Shown here: one piece after another, positions 15,368 to 24,082 of the stretch
Layout: each line of letters opens with the position of its first letter
Position numbering within the stretch: the first letter of the stretch is position 1
Assembly (NCBI GenBank): GCA_021325455.1
Contig: JAJPHD010000023.1
Span: 1-36,181, forward strand
DNA from: Actinomycetota bacterium
GTDB lineage: Bacteria > Actinomycetota > Acidimicrobiia > Acidimicrobiales > JAJPHD01
DNA: 36,181 nucleotides
Reading direction: 5' to 3'
The notes under the pieces: generated by a model
Told to the model about the DNA's origin: nothing
The model's database searches: none
The model's input: the letters and a program-made list of their open reading frames with translations, nothing else
Made by a program: the position numbers and the translations under genes

Positions 15368-16306
15368 CTAGAGGTACAGCACGCCCGACCGCCAGCTTCC
15401 CACGAGGTGCCCTGCCTGCAACGAGGCCATCCGGATCCATTGGGCCTGGGTGTCGCGGCGGAGGCTCTCGTAGGCGTGAGCGCCGAGCCAGGCCCAGATC
15501 CGCACGGCGGTCCGGGCGGAGGAAGGCGGTACGCCGCTGCCTCGGTACTTCCGGTAGAGCTGGGGTCTAGACAGTCCGTACCTGAAGTACTGGCGGGCGT
15601 GCGCAGCAGCCGTCGGTCGGGGCCTGATCGCCACCACCGCTCCCGGCACCGGGCTCAGAGTGAAGCCGGCCAGTTGGAGGCGCCACGAGAGGTCCACGTC
15701 CTCACCAGTGAGGAACTCCTCGTCCCAGCCTCCCACCGCCTCCAGGGCCGACCGCCATATGGCGCAGTTGTTGCCGGGCAAGAAGGGCAGGAACTCCATC
15801 ACAGAGGGTAGGCGCTCCGGTGTCCCCACCACCCGGCTGGCCCCCCGCCAGCGCCGGTCCAGGCTCACCATGTCGCGGCATCCACCGACGCCGTCTGCAT
15901 GCCGGGCGAACCCGACGAGAGAGCCCAACCACGCCTCATAGGGGATGTCGTCGCCGTCGCAGCAGGCGATGAGATCGCCCTCGGAGACGGCCAGGGCCGC
16001 GTTCCGGGCATGGGCCGCACCGGGCCGCCCGTCCGCATGCACCAGGCGCAGGCCCGGCAGCCGCCCGTACCATTCCGAGACCACTTCCCCGGGTCGGTCG
16101 GAGGAGCCGTTGTCGGCCACGATCACCTCCCACTGGCCCCGATAGTCCTGCCTGGCCAGGCCACCCAGGGTCTCCCCCAGGGTCTTGGCGGCGTTTCGCA
16201 CCGGGATGATCACGCTCACCAGCCGGGGGGCAGGCCGCGGCGGCTCGGGTCGAAATGACCTCCCCGCCGGACCGGTCAATCCCTGCGAAGCTGGCCCACC
16301 AGGCAT
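15368..16306 (-). CDS. Family 2 glycosyltransferase
   Basis: GT-A-fold enzyme, 312 residues, that should add a sugar from a nucleotide donor to a lipid-linked or polysaccharide acceptor on the cytoplasmic side. Visible motifs are VSVIIPVRNAAKTLGETLGG (30-49), VIVADNGSSD, the metal site CDGDD (116-120) and GEDVDLSWRLQLAG carrying the catalytic acidic pair. The ATG at 16306 is preceded by a seven-G run (16312-16318). It is the last gene of the minus-strand operon with the ABC exporter, 24 bases after the permease stop. Confidence 0.9.
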   Translation of the reverse strand: MPGGPASQGLTGPAGRSFRPEPPRPAPRLVSVIIPVRNAAKTLGETLGGLARQDYRGQWEVIVADNGSSDRPGEVVSEWYGRLPGLRLVHADGRPGAAHARNAALAVSEGDLIACCDGDDIPYEAWLGSLVGFARHADGVGGCRDMVSLDRRWRGASRVVGTPERLPSVMEFLPFLPGNNCAIWRSALEAVGGWDEEFLTGEDVDLSWRLQLAGFTLSPVPGAVVAIRPRPTAAAHARQYFRYGLSRPQLYRKYRGSGVPPSSARTAVRIWAWLGAHAYESLRRDTQAQWIRMASLQAGHLVGSWRSGVLYL

Positions 16307-16330
16307 CTCGTCCCCCCCATCGTCAGATGC

Positions 16331-17161
16331 TCAGTACCCGGCCAGGATCCCGTAGCGGCGCCCGGTGTTCAGCGCTCGGGTGAACAGCCACGCCGAGACC
16401 GGGAACACCACCACGTTGAAGGCGAGAAGGAGGAGGAGGGCCTGACCCACGCTGGGGCCGAAGATGCCTCCCGCATGGGGCATCAGGGCCTTGCGGAGCC
16501 CGCTGTTGACGTAGGTGCTCGGGATGAGCCAGGCAATGACCCGGAGGAACCGGGGCAGGACGTTGATGGGCACCACCTGGCCGGCCACAATGCCCACGAT
16601 GGTGGAATAGAGCATCCACACGGGATCGGACCGCTTGGACAGCACCCGCAGGCTGGCCGTGCCGGTCCCCAGGGCCAAGCCGGCCAGGGAGCCCAGGAAG
16701 ACCACGCCCAGGGCCGGCAGCAGGCCCGAGATCTGGAAGGGCGCACCGAGGGCCACCGCCACCAGCATCACGATCGACCCCACCACCAGGTTGAGGCAGA
16801 TCGGCCAGGCGGCGATGGCAGCCGGGAGCACCGCCCAGCCCACGGGCTCTATCAGCAGCATCTCCAGCCGGCCCTGCTGGATGGCCATGTCGAGCTGGCT
16901 GCCCAGTCCGAGGATCCCTCCAGTGAACACGAACATGCCCAGGAGCCCGGCAGCGACGAACCCGAGGTAGTTGCCCCCGACGTCGGGGGCATGGGAGTGC
17001 ACGATGCGGGACAGGAAGAAGTAGATGAAGACCTGGGCAACCAGGCCGATCTCGGTGACCACGAAGGTCAGCGGGTAGCTGATGGTCCCCTGGTAGCCGA
17101 GGCGGAGGAAGGCGCTGATAGTCCCCACAGCTCGCCGGACGCGATCGCCGATCCCCTTCAT
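16331..17161 (-). CDS. ABC-2 type exporter permease
   Basis: 276 residues with six predicted membrane helices and the ABC-2 permease layout: a short amphipathic N-terminus, paired helices, and IPSTYVNSGLRKALMP near the fifth helix. It should form the membrane channel with the ATPase encoded directly upstream; the genes overlap by 4 bases (ATGA, 17158-17161). Flanking glycosyltransferases suggest a glycan or glycolipid cargo, but antibiotic-type exporters look alike, so the substrate is uncertain. Confidence 0.88.
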   Translation of the reverse strand: MKGIGDRVRRAVGTISAFLRLGYQGTISYPLTFVVTEIGLVAQVFIYFFLSRIVHSHAPDVGGNYLGFVAAGLLGMFVFTGGILGLGSQLDMAIQQGRLEMLLIEPVGWAVLPAAIAAWPICLNLVVGSIVMLVAVALGAPFQISGLLPALGVVFLGSLAGLALGTGTASLRVLSKRSDPVWMLYSTIVGIVAGQVVPINVLPRFLRVIAWLIPSTYVNSGLRKALMPHAGGIFGPSVGQALLLLLAFNVVVFPVSAWLFTRALNTGRRYGILAGY

Positions 17162-18213
17162 CGCGCCTCCTCCAGGGCCTCTGCATGGTCGGTCAGCCGG
17201 TGAGGCGAGTCGACCAGGCGGATGAGCAGGTCACGCAGGCTGATGGTCGAGGGCCGCACGGAGGCAAGCCCTGTCAGTTGGCCGTTGAGCTGGGAGAGCA
17301 CCTCCCCCAAAGGCCCGTCGAAGGAGACGGTCAGCTCCCGGCCGTCGGTGCGAGCCACCTCCAGGGGCAGGCCGGAAGCAGTCAGCACACTGATGGCCCT
17401 CTGGAGCTGCCCCCAGGAGGCGAAGGAAAGCTCGTAGGTGGGACGCTGCCACCTTCTCCTCAACTGCCCGAGGTCTCCCTGGTAGACGAGCTTCCCCTTG
17501 TTGAGCAGGGCGACCTGGTCGTCAAGGGCCTCAATCTCCTCCAGGCGATGGGAGCTGAGCAGCACGGCGGTCGAGGCCTCCCGTGCCGCTGTCTGGATGA
17601 CCTGCAGCAGCTCATGGGAACCGACGGGGTCGACAGCCCCGGTCGGCTCGTCGAGTATCAGGAGGGCGGGGCGGTGCAGCAGCGCCCGAGCCAGGTTGAG
17701 CCGGGCCCTCATCCCCGCCGAGAGAGCGAAGCCGACGCGTTCACCCACCCCTCCTAGGCCCACCATCTCGAGGGTGTCCTGGATCCGCCGCTCCAGCACC
17801 CTGCCCCGCAGCCCGTGCAAGCGGCCATGGAAGCGGAGGTTCTCGTTGCACGACAGGCGCAGGTAGAGGGTCTGGTCTTCGGTCGGTTGGAACCCGACCA
17901 GCCGCCTCACCTGGACCGGGTCCCGTGCCACATCGACCCCGCACACCTCGACCGAGCCGCTGGTAGCGGTGGTGAGCCCGGTGAGGATGCGGAACAGGGT
18001 CGACTTCCCGGCGCCGTTGGGCCCCACCACCGCCATGACCTGCCCTCTGCCAAGGGAGAGGCTCAGGCCGTCCAGAGCAGTGACCGGGGAGCGCACGGCG
18101 GTGCGCAGCAGGAACCTCATCCAGATGGGGGATGGATCGTAGACCTTGTGCAGGTCGACGACCTTGACCACAGCGCCCTGCCCGTCACTTCCCCCCTCCA
18201 CTACCGCGGTCAT
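17158..18213 (-). CDS. ABC exporter ATP-binding protein
   Basis: 351 residues. Walker A GPNGAGKST (64-72), signature LSAGMRARL (164-172), Walker B LLILDEPTGAVD (184-195) and the H-loop in LLSSHRLEE are present, so it should hydrolyse ATP. About 120 C-terminal residues extend beyond the nucleotide-binding domain, as in DrrA/CcmA-type proteins. It overlaps the permease gene by 4 bases downstream and the glycosyltransferase gene by 4 upstream. The start ATG 18213 is preceded by AGG and an eight-G run (18217-18224). Confidence 0.93.
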   Translation of the reverse strand: MTAVVEGGSDGQGAVVKVVDLHKVYDPSPIWMRFLLRTAVRSPVTALDGLSLSLGRGQVMAVVGPNGAGKSTLFRILTGLTTATSGSVEVCGVDVARDPVQVRRLVGFQPTEDQTLYLRLSCNENLRFHGRLHGLRGRVLERRIQDTLEMVGLGGVGERVGFALSAGMRARLNLARALLHRPALLILDEPTGAVDPVGSHELLQVIQTAAREASTAVLLSSHRLEEIEALDDQVALLNKGKLVYQGDLGQLRRRWQRPTYELSFASWGQLQRAISVLTASGLPLEVARTDGRELTVSFDGPLGEVLSQLNGQLTGLASVRPSTISLRDLLIRLVDSPHRLTDHAEALEEAR

Positions 18214-19151
18214 CCTCCCCCCCCTGTAGTCACCTGGCTACCGAGCCGACCGCCGAGACGCCTGGCGCGCAACTCCAGCGAGCGCCCGGCCCGGCTGAAT
18301 CGTAGCCTACTGGCGGCCTGGAGGTAGGGCAGGCCCCGGGACTCAGCTTCGACGGTCGAAAGTCCCAGCGCCATGCGCAGCAGCCGGGACAGCAGGATCC
18401 GGCCCCTGATCAGCTCGGGGCGGCTCCAGGCCGCCAGGGGACCTTCCATGACTGCGTTCCACAGCATGACCGTGACAGGGCCCCCTGAGGTGACCCTGGC
18501 CGGCGACTCCAACCTGGAGAGAAACCGCCTCCACTCGTACCAGGGAACGGGTGCCACGCTGCTCATGGGCAGGCAGTGCCAACCGAGCTGACGGGCCAGA
18601 GACCCTGCTATGTGCTGGCCCAGGGCGGCCCTCGGCAGGCTGCCCCAGTCGGCGCATCCTGCCAATCGGCGCTCTACCTCCTCGATCCATGCCCCGAGAA
18701 AGGCCGAGCCCGGCCAGGCGGCGAAGAGGTTGTTGTAGAAGCGGTCCATCTCGGCACCCCACCCCAGCAGGTCCGCATGGCGCAGGGGCACCAGCAGGCG
18801 GCGAAGGGAGTCCAGGACCACCACGTCGGCGTCCAGCCACAGTCCCCCGTGCCGGTGAAGGAGGTGGATGCGCAGGTAGTCGGACCGGTGCACGGCGCTC
18901 GGCAGGCGCCGCCAGGTGGCCCGGTCCAGGTCCGGAAGCCAGTCGATAACGTCAGCCGGGCCCAGCAGCCTGACCTCGAGGCCTGCTGCATGGCGCTCGA
19001 CCGACTCCATGCAGAGGTCGAGGTAGGCGGGCCGGCGACATCCCCCCTGCTGCTCCCAGTACATCCACACCAGGGCCGGCAGGCGGGGAGAACCCCGGTC
19101 GGAGGGCGAGGCGGGGCCAACCGGCACGGCACCAGGATGCGCCACCGTCAT
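18210..19151 (-). CDS. DXD glycosyltransferase (GT32 / capsular synthesis type)
   Basis: 313 residues. LVWMYWEQQG near the N-terminus and RSDYLRIHLLHRHGGLWLDA, with the DAD metal site at 107-109, match the OCH1/GT32 and capsular polysaccharide synthesis families, which transfer hexoses from nucleotide donors. ATG 19151 follows a seven-G run two bases upstream (19154-19160). It is the first gene of the minus-strand operon GT32 / ATPase / permease / GT2 and overlaps the ATPase gene by 4 bases. Confidence 0.87.
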   Translation of the reverse strand: MTVAHPGAVPVGPASPSDRGSPRLPALVWMYWEQQGGCRRPAYLDLCMESVERHAAGLEVRLLGPADVIDWLPDLDRATWRRLPSAVHRSDYLRIHLLHRHGGLWLDADVVVLDSLRRLLVPLRHADLLGWGAEMDRFYNNLFAAWPGSAFLGAWIEEVERRLAGCADWGSLPRAALGQHIAGSLARQLGWHCLPMSSVAPVPWYEWRRFLSRLESPARVTSGGPVTVMLWNAVMEGPLAAWSRPELIRGRILLSRLLRMALGLSTVEAESRGLPYLQAASRLRFSRAGRSLELRARRLGGRLGSQVTTGGGG

Positions 19152-19339
19152 TTCCCCCCCTCTCGTCGTGCAACCAGGCGCTGCTTCCCTGTGGGCCCTT
19201 GCCTATAGATAGTGCTCTCCCCCCCAAGTGGCCTTCTCGAAGGCAAGTTACTACAGGGGGTGGCATAGGGGAAGTCGGCTCAGGTGGGCCCAGGCCGCCT
19301 CAGCTCCCCTGGTTCCGTCCACGAGACACCTGGGGTTTG
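19152..19339 (-). promoter_or_regulatory. Region upstream of the glycosyltransferase/ABC operon
   Basis: Holds a perfect short hairpin GCCTTC-TC-GAAGGC near 19232-19245 without a T-run, and, on the minus strand, GCACTATCTATAGGC (19201-19215). The latter shares GCACTAT with other promoter regions in the window and offers TATCTA or TATAGG as -10 candidates. No good -35 element is seen. Confidence 0.3.
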
Positions 19340-21547
19340 CTATTGCACCCTGCCCCAGGATCCCCAGATCCCCTGGTCGCTTGTCACCCGCCAGAGGTCG
19401 CCCCCGCCGGTGGAGCCGTACACGGCCACCGTCCCTGTTCCCGGGAAGGCGACTGCTGCCAGCCCACCCTGAACCGACCCTCCCAGAGAGCGCCATCCGC
19501 TCCAGGGCCGGCCCGCTTGCCACGAGGTGCGCCAGACAGCGCCCCCGCTCGACCGGCCGAAAACCTCCAGGTACCCCGGCCGGGGGCTCACGGCGGCAGG
19601 ACCCCCCTTGACCTGACCGCCCAGGGAGCTCCAGGACCCCTGCCGGTACTGCCAGATGGCCCGGTTGGTCCCGGTTGCGTACACGACCACATCACCGCTC
19701 CCGTTCACGGTGGCGGCCGGCCCCGTGCCGGGCTCGAGCCTGCCTCCGAGGTCGACCCATCCCGGCTTCCATCCCCCATCCACCTGCCGCTTCTCCCACA
19801 CTCCCCCGTCCCCTCCCCGGACCACCACGTCCACCTCGGACCCGTCAGCCACGGCCGCGGGCTGGGCGGAGACCCGTCCACCCAGACGGACCCAGGCTGA
19901 CCAGGTCCCGGCGGAGCATGTGGTCACCCAGAGGGCTCCTCCGTGTCCCACCGCGAAGGCCTCGTACCGGCCCGCCCCGGTTGAAACGAGAGCGGGCCCC
20001 TCCGCGCTTGCTCCCCCCGTCGGCCTGAGCCCTGGCCAGGCATCACCCGGGGCACGATAGGACGCCTCCACCTCGTCGGAGCCGTCCGTTACCGCCAGCA
20101 TCCGGCTCCCATCCGTCGAACCCGAGACGGCGATACCCGACGCCGACTCGGAGCTGAGCCCCCCGCCTGGGACGGCGCAGGCGGCGTCGATGCGGTCGCC
20201 GTCAACCCAGTAGCGGTTGTCGCAGACGGTCATCCCGGCCGGGGCCGCCGTGTCACCTCCCGGGCTGGCCAACGACAGCGGCTCCACCACCTGCTTGGCT
20301 CCACTGAAGTCGTTCCCGATGGCGGTGACATCCGTGGAGCCCACCAGGTTCAGGACATAGCGGGAGGGATGGTCCGGGAAGTAGGTCGGGGTCCCGTCGA
20401 AGAACGGAATATCGTTTTCCCTGATGCTCGCATTCTTCACCCCGGTCAGAATGATGCCGGCCTGGTTCGGAGCCCCGCCCGTCGGGGTGTCGCTGCTGTT
20501 GCCTGCGATCACCAGTCCATCGTTCGGCACCTGCTGGTTGCCCTTGACCTGCACGGTGAACTCCGTGTTCTCCAAACGGTTGTCCGTGAGCCGGACATTG
20601 TTCTCTTGCACCTTCTGGCCCTGGAGAGAGGCGAACCAGACATAGTGGCCCGAGATCCAGGTGTCGTGGTCAAAGGCAACATTGTCCTCGGCCCCCCGGG
20701 TCGGCACCCCGTTCTGGAAGACCGTCGGATAGATGTCGTACTCGAGGTCTATTGAGTCCATGTAGATCTGCTCGAAGGTATCTTCCTGGAACACGGCCCC
20801 GTCGGCAGCTTCCACCGTCACGCCGTGGTAGCCCGCGCCGACGAAGGACGAGCGCGTCACCTGTATGCCCCTATCCAGTGACTGGTTGGGGGCTGATGGA
20901 GGGGCCGGGAACAAGATTATGAAGTCACCCGAGACGTGATAGACTCGAAGGCCAGTGAGGTTTATTCCGTGATCTTGCTGGAGGACTATCCCGTAGTGCC
21001 CCTCGTGCCCACCGGGACTGACACCGGGTACGTAGGTTCCGCTGATCCCCAGGTCATCGATGCTCACCGAGGTGTCACGGCTCAGGTTCAGGTGAGGCAG
21101 CCAGTTGACCCCCAATTGACCCTGGGTCCTCACAAGGCGGGCCCCATTCCCGTGAATCGTGATTCCCGTCTTCCCGTTGATCGACACCGTTCCCTGGGTC
21201 AGGTAGCAGGCCTTGGGGGGCAGTTCGACGGTTGCCCCCTCAGGTAGGCCGGCAAAGAACTGGTTGAGGGTGGTCGTCACGTCGCTGGAGCAATCCGCCG
21301 GGATGGTGGGAGGGGGCGAGAGGGTCGGTGCCGTGCTGACGGCGGCAGTGGCAGCACGGGCCGAGGGCTCCCCGGCCAGGAGGAGGACGCTGCTGACGAG
21401 CGCCAGAACTGCCATGGCCCGGGCGGGGATCCCTACGCATGAGAGGAGCCACCACCGGGACCGCCGGAGCCTGGTCTCGGGAGGGCCGCCAAGTGAGCGC
21501 CCTCCCGGATCTCTGGCGCCTGCTCGCCGGCGAGGGGAGGGCTTCAT
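19340..21547 (-). CDS. Secreted beta-helix protein with lectin-like propeller
   Basis: About 735 residues. A basic N-terminus and hydrophobic helix (about 41-58) ending at SARAATA form a signal peptide or anchor. Residues about 85-480 are a right-handed parallel beta-helix with recurring N/D-rich turns, starting at the conserved ADCSSDVTTTLNQFF and CYLTQGTVSI. Residues about 510-735 hold about five repeats of the pattern W..LGG...PAAV...V.V.G..G.VW, as in PLL-type lectin propellers. A role in binding or trimming polysaccharide is inferred; no pectate-lyase catalytic set is obvious. It is paralogous to the lipoprotein at 22821-24068. Start uncertain: earlier in-frame codons up to 21637 exist, none with a good ribosome-binding site. 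Confidence 0.8.
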   Translation of the reverse strand: MKPSPRRRAGARDPGGRSLGGPPETRLRRSRWWLLSCVGIPARAMAVLALVSSVLLLAGEPSARAATAAVSTAPTLSPPPTIPADCSSDVTTTLNQFFAGLPEGATVELPPKACYLTQGTVSINGKTGITIHGNGARLVRTQGQLGVNWLPHLNLSRDTSVSIDDLGISGTYVPGVSPGGHEGHYGIVLQQDHGINLTGLRVYHVSGDFIILFPAPPSAPNQSLDRGIQVTRSSFVGAGYHGVTVEAADGAVFQEDTFEQIYMDSIDLEYDIYPTVFQNGVPTRGAEDNVAFDHDTWISGHYVWFASLQGQKVQENNVRLTDNRLENTEFTVQVKGNQQVPNDGLVIAGNSSDTPTGGAPNQAGIILTGVKNASIRENDIPFFDGTPTYFPDHPSRYVLNLVGSTDVTAIGNDFSGAKQVVEPLSLASPGGDTAAPAGMTVCDNRYWVDGDRIDAACAVPGGGLSSESASGIAVSGSTDGSRMLAVTDGSDEVEASYRAPGDAWPGLRPTGGASAEGPALVSTGAGRYEAFAVGHGGALWVTTCSAGTWSAWVRLGGRVSAQPAAVADGSEVDVVVRGGDGGVWEKRQVDGGWKPGWVDLGGRLEPGTGPAATVNGSGDVVVYATGTNRAIWQYRQGSWSSLGGQVKGGPAAVSPRPGYLEVFGRSSGGAVWRTSWQAGRPWSGWRSLGGSVQGGLAAVAFPGTGTVAVYGSTGGGDLWRVTSDQGIWGSWGRVQ

Positions 21548-21594
21548 GACGGGACGCACTCCAGGCATATCGACCACGTATTGTGCACTCTTGA

Positions 21595-21606
21595 GCACTA
21601 TTCGCA
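21595..21606 (+). promoter_or_regulatory. GCACTATT element between divergent genes
   Basis: GCACTATTCGCA lies in the 129-base gap between the beta-helix/lectin gene (minus) and the GT4 gene (plus). It shares GCACTATT with the dyad at 11717-11729 but lacks the GTGC right half, so it is only a weak candidate for the same factor. Confidence 0.25.
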
Positions 21607-21676
21607 GGGTACTTCGACCTGGGTTCCCGGGCCCCATCGTCCATTGCCGAGGGGTAGCTCGGTGGGCGGCGGCCTG

Positions 21677-22831
21677 ATGCGCCTGGGCTTTGCCGCCCTC
21701 TGGGGGCCGAACCCCGAGAGCACCTGGTCAGGGAGCGCTTTGGCTCTTCGCTCAGCCCTAGCCCAGCTAACGGAGGTGCATGATGTCGGGGTGAGGTTCC
21801 GGCGCTGGGAGAGAGCCCCCCTGGCCCGTGCCACCAACCGGAAGGACCCCTTGGGCTCGCTGGTCTCCTATGGCGAGCACACCCGTCCATGGCAGCTACG
21901 GGGGGCGGCCGAGGTCAGGTGGAAGCTGGCCCGGGAGGGCTGTGACGCCCTGTTGGAGGTGGGGGCCGACTTGGCCTCGCCGCCCGTGCCCTTCTTCTGC
22001 TACAAGGACGGCACCTATGGCCTGGCGCTCGAGAGGAGCCCCTACTCCCTTCCCTTCCACAGCGCCCTCTCGGATCGCCAGGTGCGCCGGCTCCAGCGCC
22101 GGGAGGAGGCCTTCCACGACCGCGCCACTGCCATATTCACCATGAGCAACTGGCTGGCTCAGGCGATCCTTGGCCACTCCCCCAACCTGGCGGGGAAGGT
22201 CAGGGTGGTCCATCCCGGTGTGAACACAACTCCCCGGCGCGAATCCTCTCCACCCCACCACCCTGCCCTCCTGTTCGTGGGTCGCCACTTCCTGCGCAAG
22301 GGGGGGGATCTCGTGGTGGAGGCCTTCCGGCTGCTGCGACAGGGCGAGTGGCCCACCATGACGCTCACGGTGGCGGGCCCGGACCGTTGGCCCCTGCCGG
22401 AGCCCCCGCCCCCCGGCGTGACCTTCGTCGGGCGGGTTCCCCCGAAGGTGCTGGCCTCCATGTTCGGCCGGCACCATGTGCTCGTGATGCCATCACGCTT
22501 CGAGTACTTCGGGATCGCCCTGGCCGAGGCTCTGTGCGCCGGAGTCCCCTGCATCGGACGGAGGGCCTTCGCCATGCCGGAGATCATCGAACCTGGCCGG
22601 AACGGGGCCCTCATAGGAAGCGACGACCCCGAGGAGCTGGTTCGGGCGATCACGTCGGTCCTGGAGGACGACGGCATGGCGCTCCGCTGCCGCCAGGAGC
22701 GCCACCAAGCTGCCCGCTACTGGTCCTGGGACCGGGCGGCGCGCCAGATGCTGGCGAGCATGGACCCCGGGAACCGTGCTGCCCAGGCCGCCCCGGGCCA
22801 CCTCCACCAGGAGGGACCGGTCAGCTCGTAG
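21677..22831 (+). CDS. Family 4 glycosyltransferase
   Basis: 384 residues, GT-B fold. The C-terminal donor domain is clear: HPGVN, then LLFVGRHFLRKGGDLVVEAF, VTFVGRVP, and MPSRFEYFGIALAEALCAG carrying the E-x7-E motif. It should transfer a sugar from a nucleotide donor during polysaccharide assembly. ATG 21677 is chosen because similarity begins there; no strong ribosome-binding site is visible. It sits alone on the plus strand between two paralogous minus-strand beta-helix genes and overlaps the end of the second by 11 bases, tail to tail. Confidence 0.88.
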   Translation: MRLGFAALWGPNPESTWSGSALALRSALAQLTEVHDVGVRFRRWERAPLARATNRKDPLGSLVSYGEHTRPWQLRGAAEVRWKLAREGCDALLEVGADLASPPVPFFCYKDGTYGLALERSPYSLPFHSALSDRQVRRLQRREEAFHDRATAIFTMSNWLAQAILGHSPNLAGKVRVVHPGVNTTPRRESSPPHHPALLFVGRHFLRKGGDLVVEAFRLLRQGEWPTMTLTVAGPDRWPLPEPPPPGVTFVGRVPPKVLASMFGRHHVLVMPSRFEYFGIALAEALCAGVPCIGRRAFAMPEIIEPGRNGALIGSDDPEELVRAITSVLEDDGMALRCRQERHQAARYWSWDRAARQMLASMDPGNRAAQAAPGHLHQEGPVSS

Positions 22832-24068
22832 GTGTCATGCACGCCCCGCCCTCCGAGCGGGTGCTCCGCACCCAATACCGGTTCCCGCAGGCCGACACCC
22901 TCTCGCTGGCCCTTCCCCGATACCCCGGGGGGCTGGCATCCACCACGGCGGCAGCCCCCGGGAAGCTGTTCTGCTCGATCCGCGCCCCGCTCACTCCTTC
23001 AAGGACGACAGCGACCTTATGTGGATGATCGGGGAAGTAGGTCGGGGTCCCATCGAACAGTGGCATGACGTTGTGGGAGATCCTCACGTCTTCCACGTTC
23101 TTGAGGAGCACAGCTGGGAACGGCCCCCCCACCGGCAGGTCCCCTCGGTTGCCGGAGATGGTGAGACCCTTGTTCGGCACCTGAGCGTTGCCAGCGACCT
23201 GCACGCTGAGCTCAGTCTGGCGCAGCACGTTGTCGGTCAAACGTATGCCGTCCTCTTGGACCCGCTGGCCCTGCAGCGAAACGAACCACACTCCACCATC
23301 GTGGAGCCACAGGTCGTGGTCGAAGGTGATCCCATCCTCGGCGGCCACGGTGGGCTGGCCATCCTTGAAGACGGTCGGGTAGATGTCGTACTCGAGGTCC
23401 ACCGAGTCGACCGGGATCTGCGAGAAGGTGTCGTGGCGGAACGTCGCACCTCGGACCGCCTCGATGGTGACACCGTGGTATCCCGAGGAGTCGAAACTGG
23501 ATCGCACCACCTCGACCTCCCGGTTGAGGGACTGATCCGGTGCGCCCGGTGGCGCCGGGAAGAGGTTGATGAAGTCTCCCGAGACATGGCGCACGGAAAC
23601 ATGGGTGAGGGTGACATCCTTGTCCTGTCGTAGGACGATGCCGTAGTGACCCTCGAGTCCCGGACTGCCGGCCCCCGGCTCCCGAGTGCCGGCAATGGCC
23701 AGCGCCGACACGACCAGGCCTCTGTCGTGCTGGAGCAGCAAGTGGGGGAGCCAGGAGGTTCCCCTGCCAGGGTCCGTGCGCTTGAGGAGGGCTCCGTCTC
23801 CCTCCAGGTCGAGGCCCGTTCGCCCCTTGATCACAACCGTTCCCTGGGTCAAATAGCAGGCTCGGGGCGGAAGTCGGATCGTCTCATGGGGGCGGACGTG
23901 GGCAAAGAACGAGTTGAGGCTGGCCGTCACGTCCGACGAGCAGTCCGAGGGTATGGATGAGAGGGAGGGCAGTCCCTGCTTGCCAGCTCCCCGGGTGCAG
24001 CCGCTGGCAGCCATCATGAGGACGAGCAGGGTCCAGACGGTGGCCCCCCGCCACCACATGCTCCGCAT
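22821..24068 (-). CDS. Beta-helix lipoprotein, paralogue of the lectin-fused protein
   Basis: 415 residues. The lipobox AASGC (Cys24) after a hydrophobic helix marks a lipoprotein anchored outside the membrane. The rest is a right-handed beta-helix. It shares long identical stretches with the other beta-helix protein, for example SGDFI-LFPAPP, YHGVT-EA, DLEYDIYPTVF and FFDGTPTYFPDHP/LFDGTPTYFPDHP, and then stops where the other continues into its lectin part. ATG 24068 follows AAGG at 5 bases. It lies 14 bases after the nucleotide-sugar dehydrogenase gene at the end of the long minus-strand operon. Enzymatic activity is unknown. Confidence 0.82.
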   Translation of the reverse strand: MRSMWWRGATVWTLLVLMMAASGCTRGAGKQGLPSLSSIPSDCSSDVTASLNSFFAHVRPHETIRLPPRACYLTQGTVVIKGRTGLDLEGDGALLKRTDPGRGTSWLPHLLLQHDRGLVVSALAIAGTREPGAGSPGLEGHYGIVLRQDKDVTLTHVSVRHVSGDFINLFPAPPGAPDQSLNREVEVVRSSFDSSGYHGVTIEAVRGATFRHDTFSQIPVDSVDLEYDIYPTVFKDGQPTVAAEDGITFDHDLWLHDGGVWFVSLQGQRVQEDGIRLTDNVLRQTELSVQVAGNAQVPNKGLTISGNRGDLPVGGPFPAVLLKNVEDVRISHNVMPLFDGTPTYFPDHPHKVAVVLEGVSGARIEQNSFPGAAAVVDASPPGYRGRASERVSACGNRYWVRSTRSEGGACMTPTS

Positions 24069-24082
24069 CGAGGCCTTGCGGT

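Noticed and set aside
19340-21547. Beta-helix protein as a pectate lyase
   Set aside because: The fold is similar, but I could not find the Ca-binding Asp and catalytic Arg pattern; only the fold can be stated.
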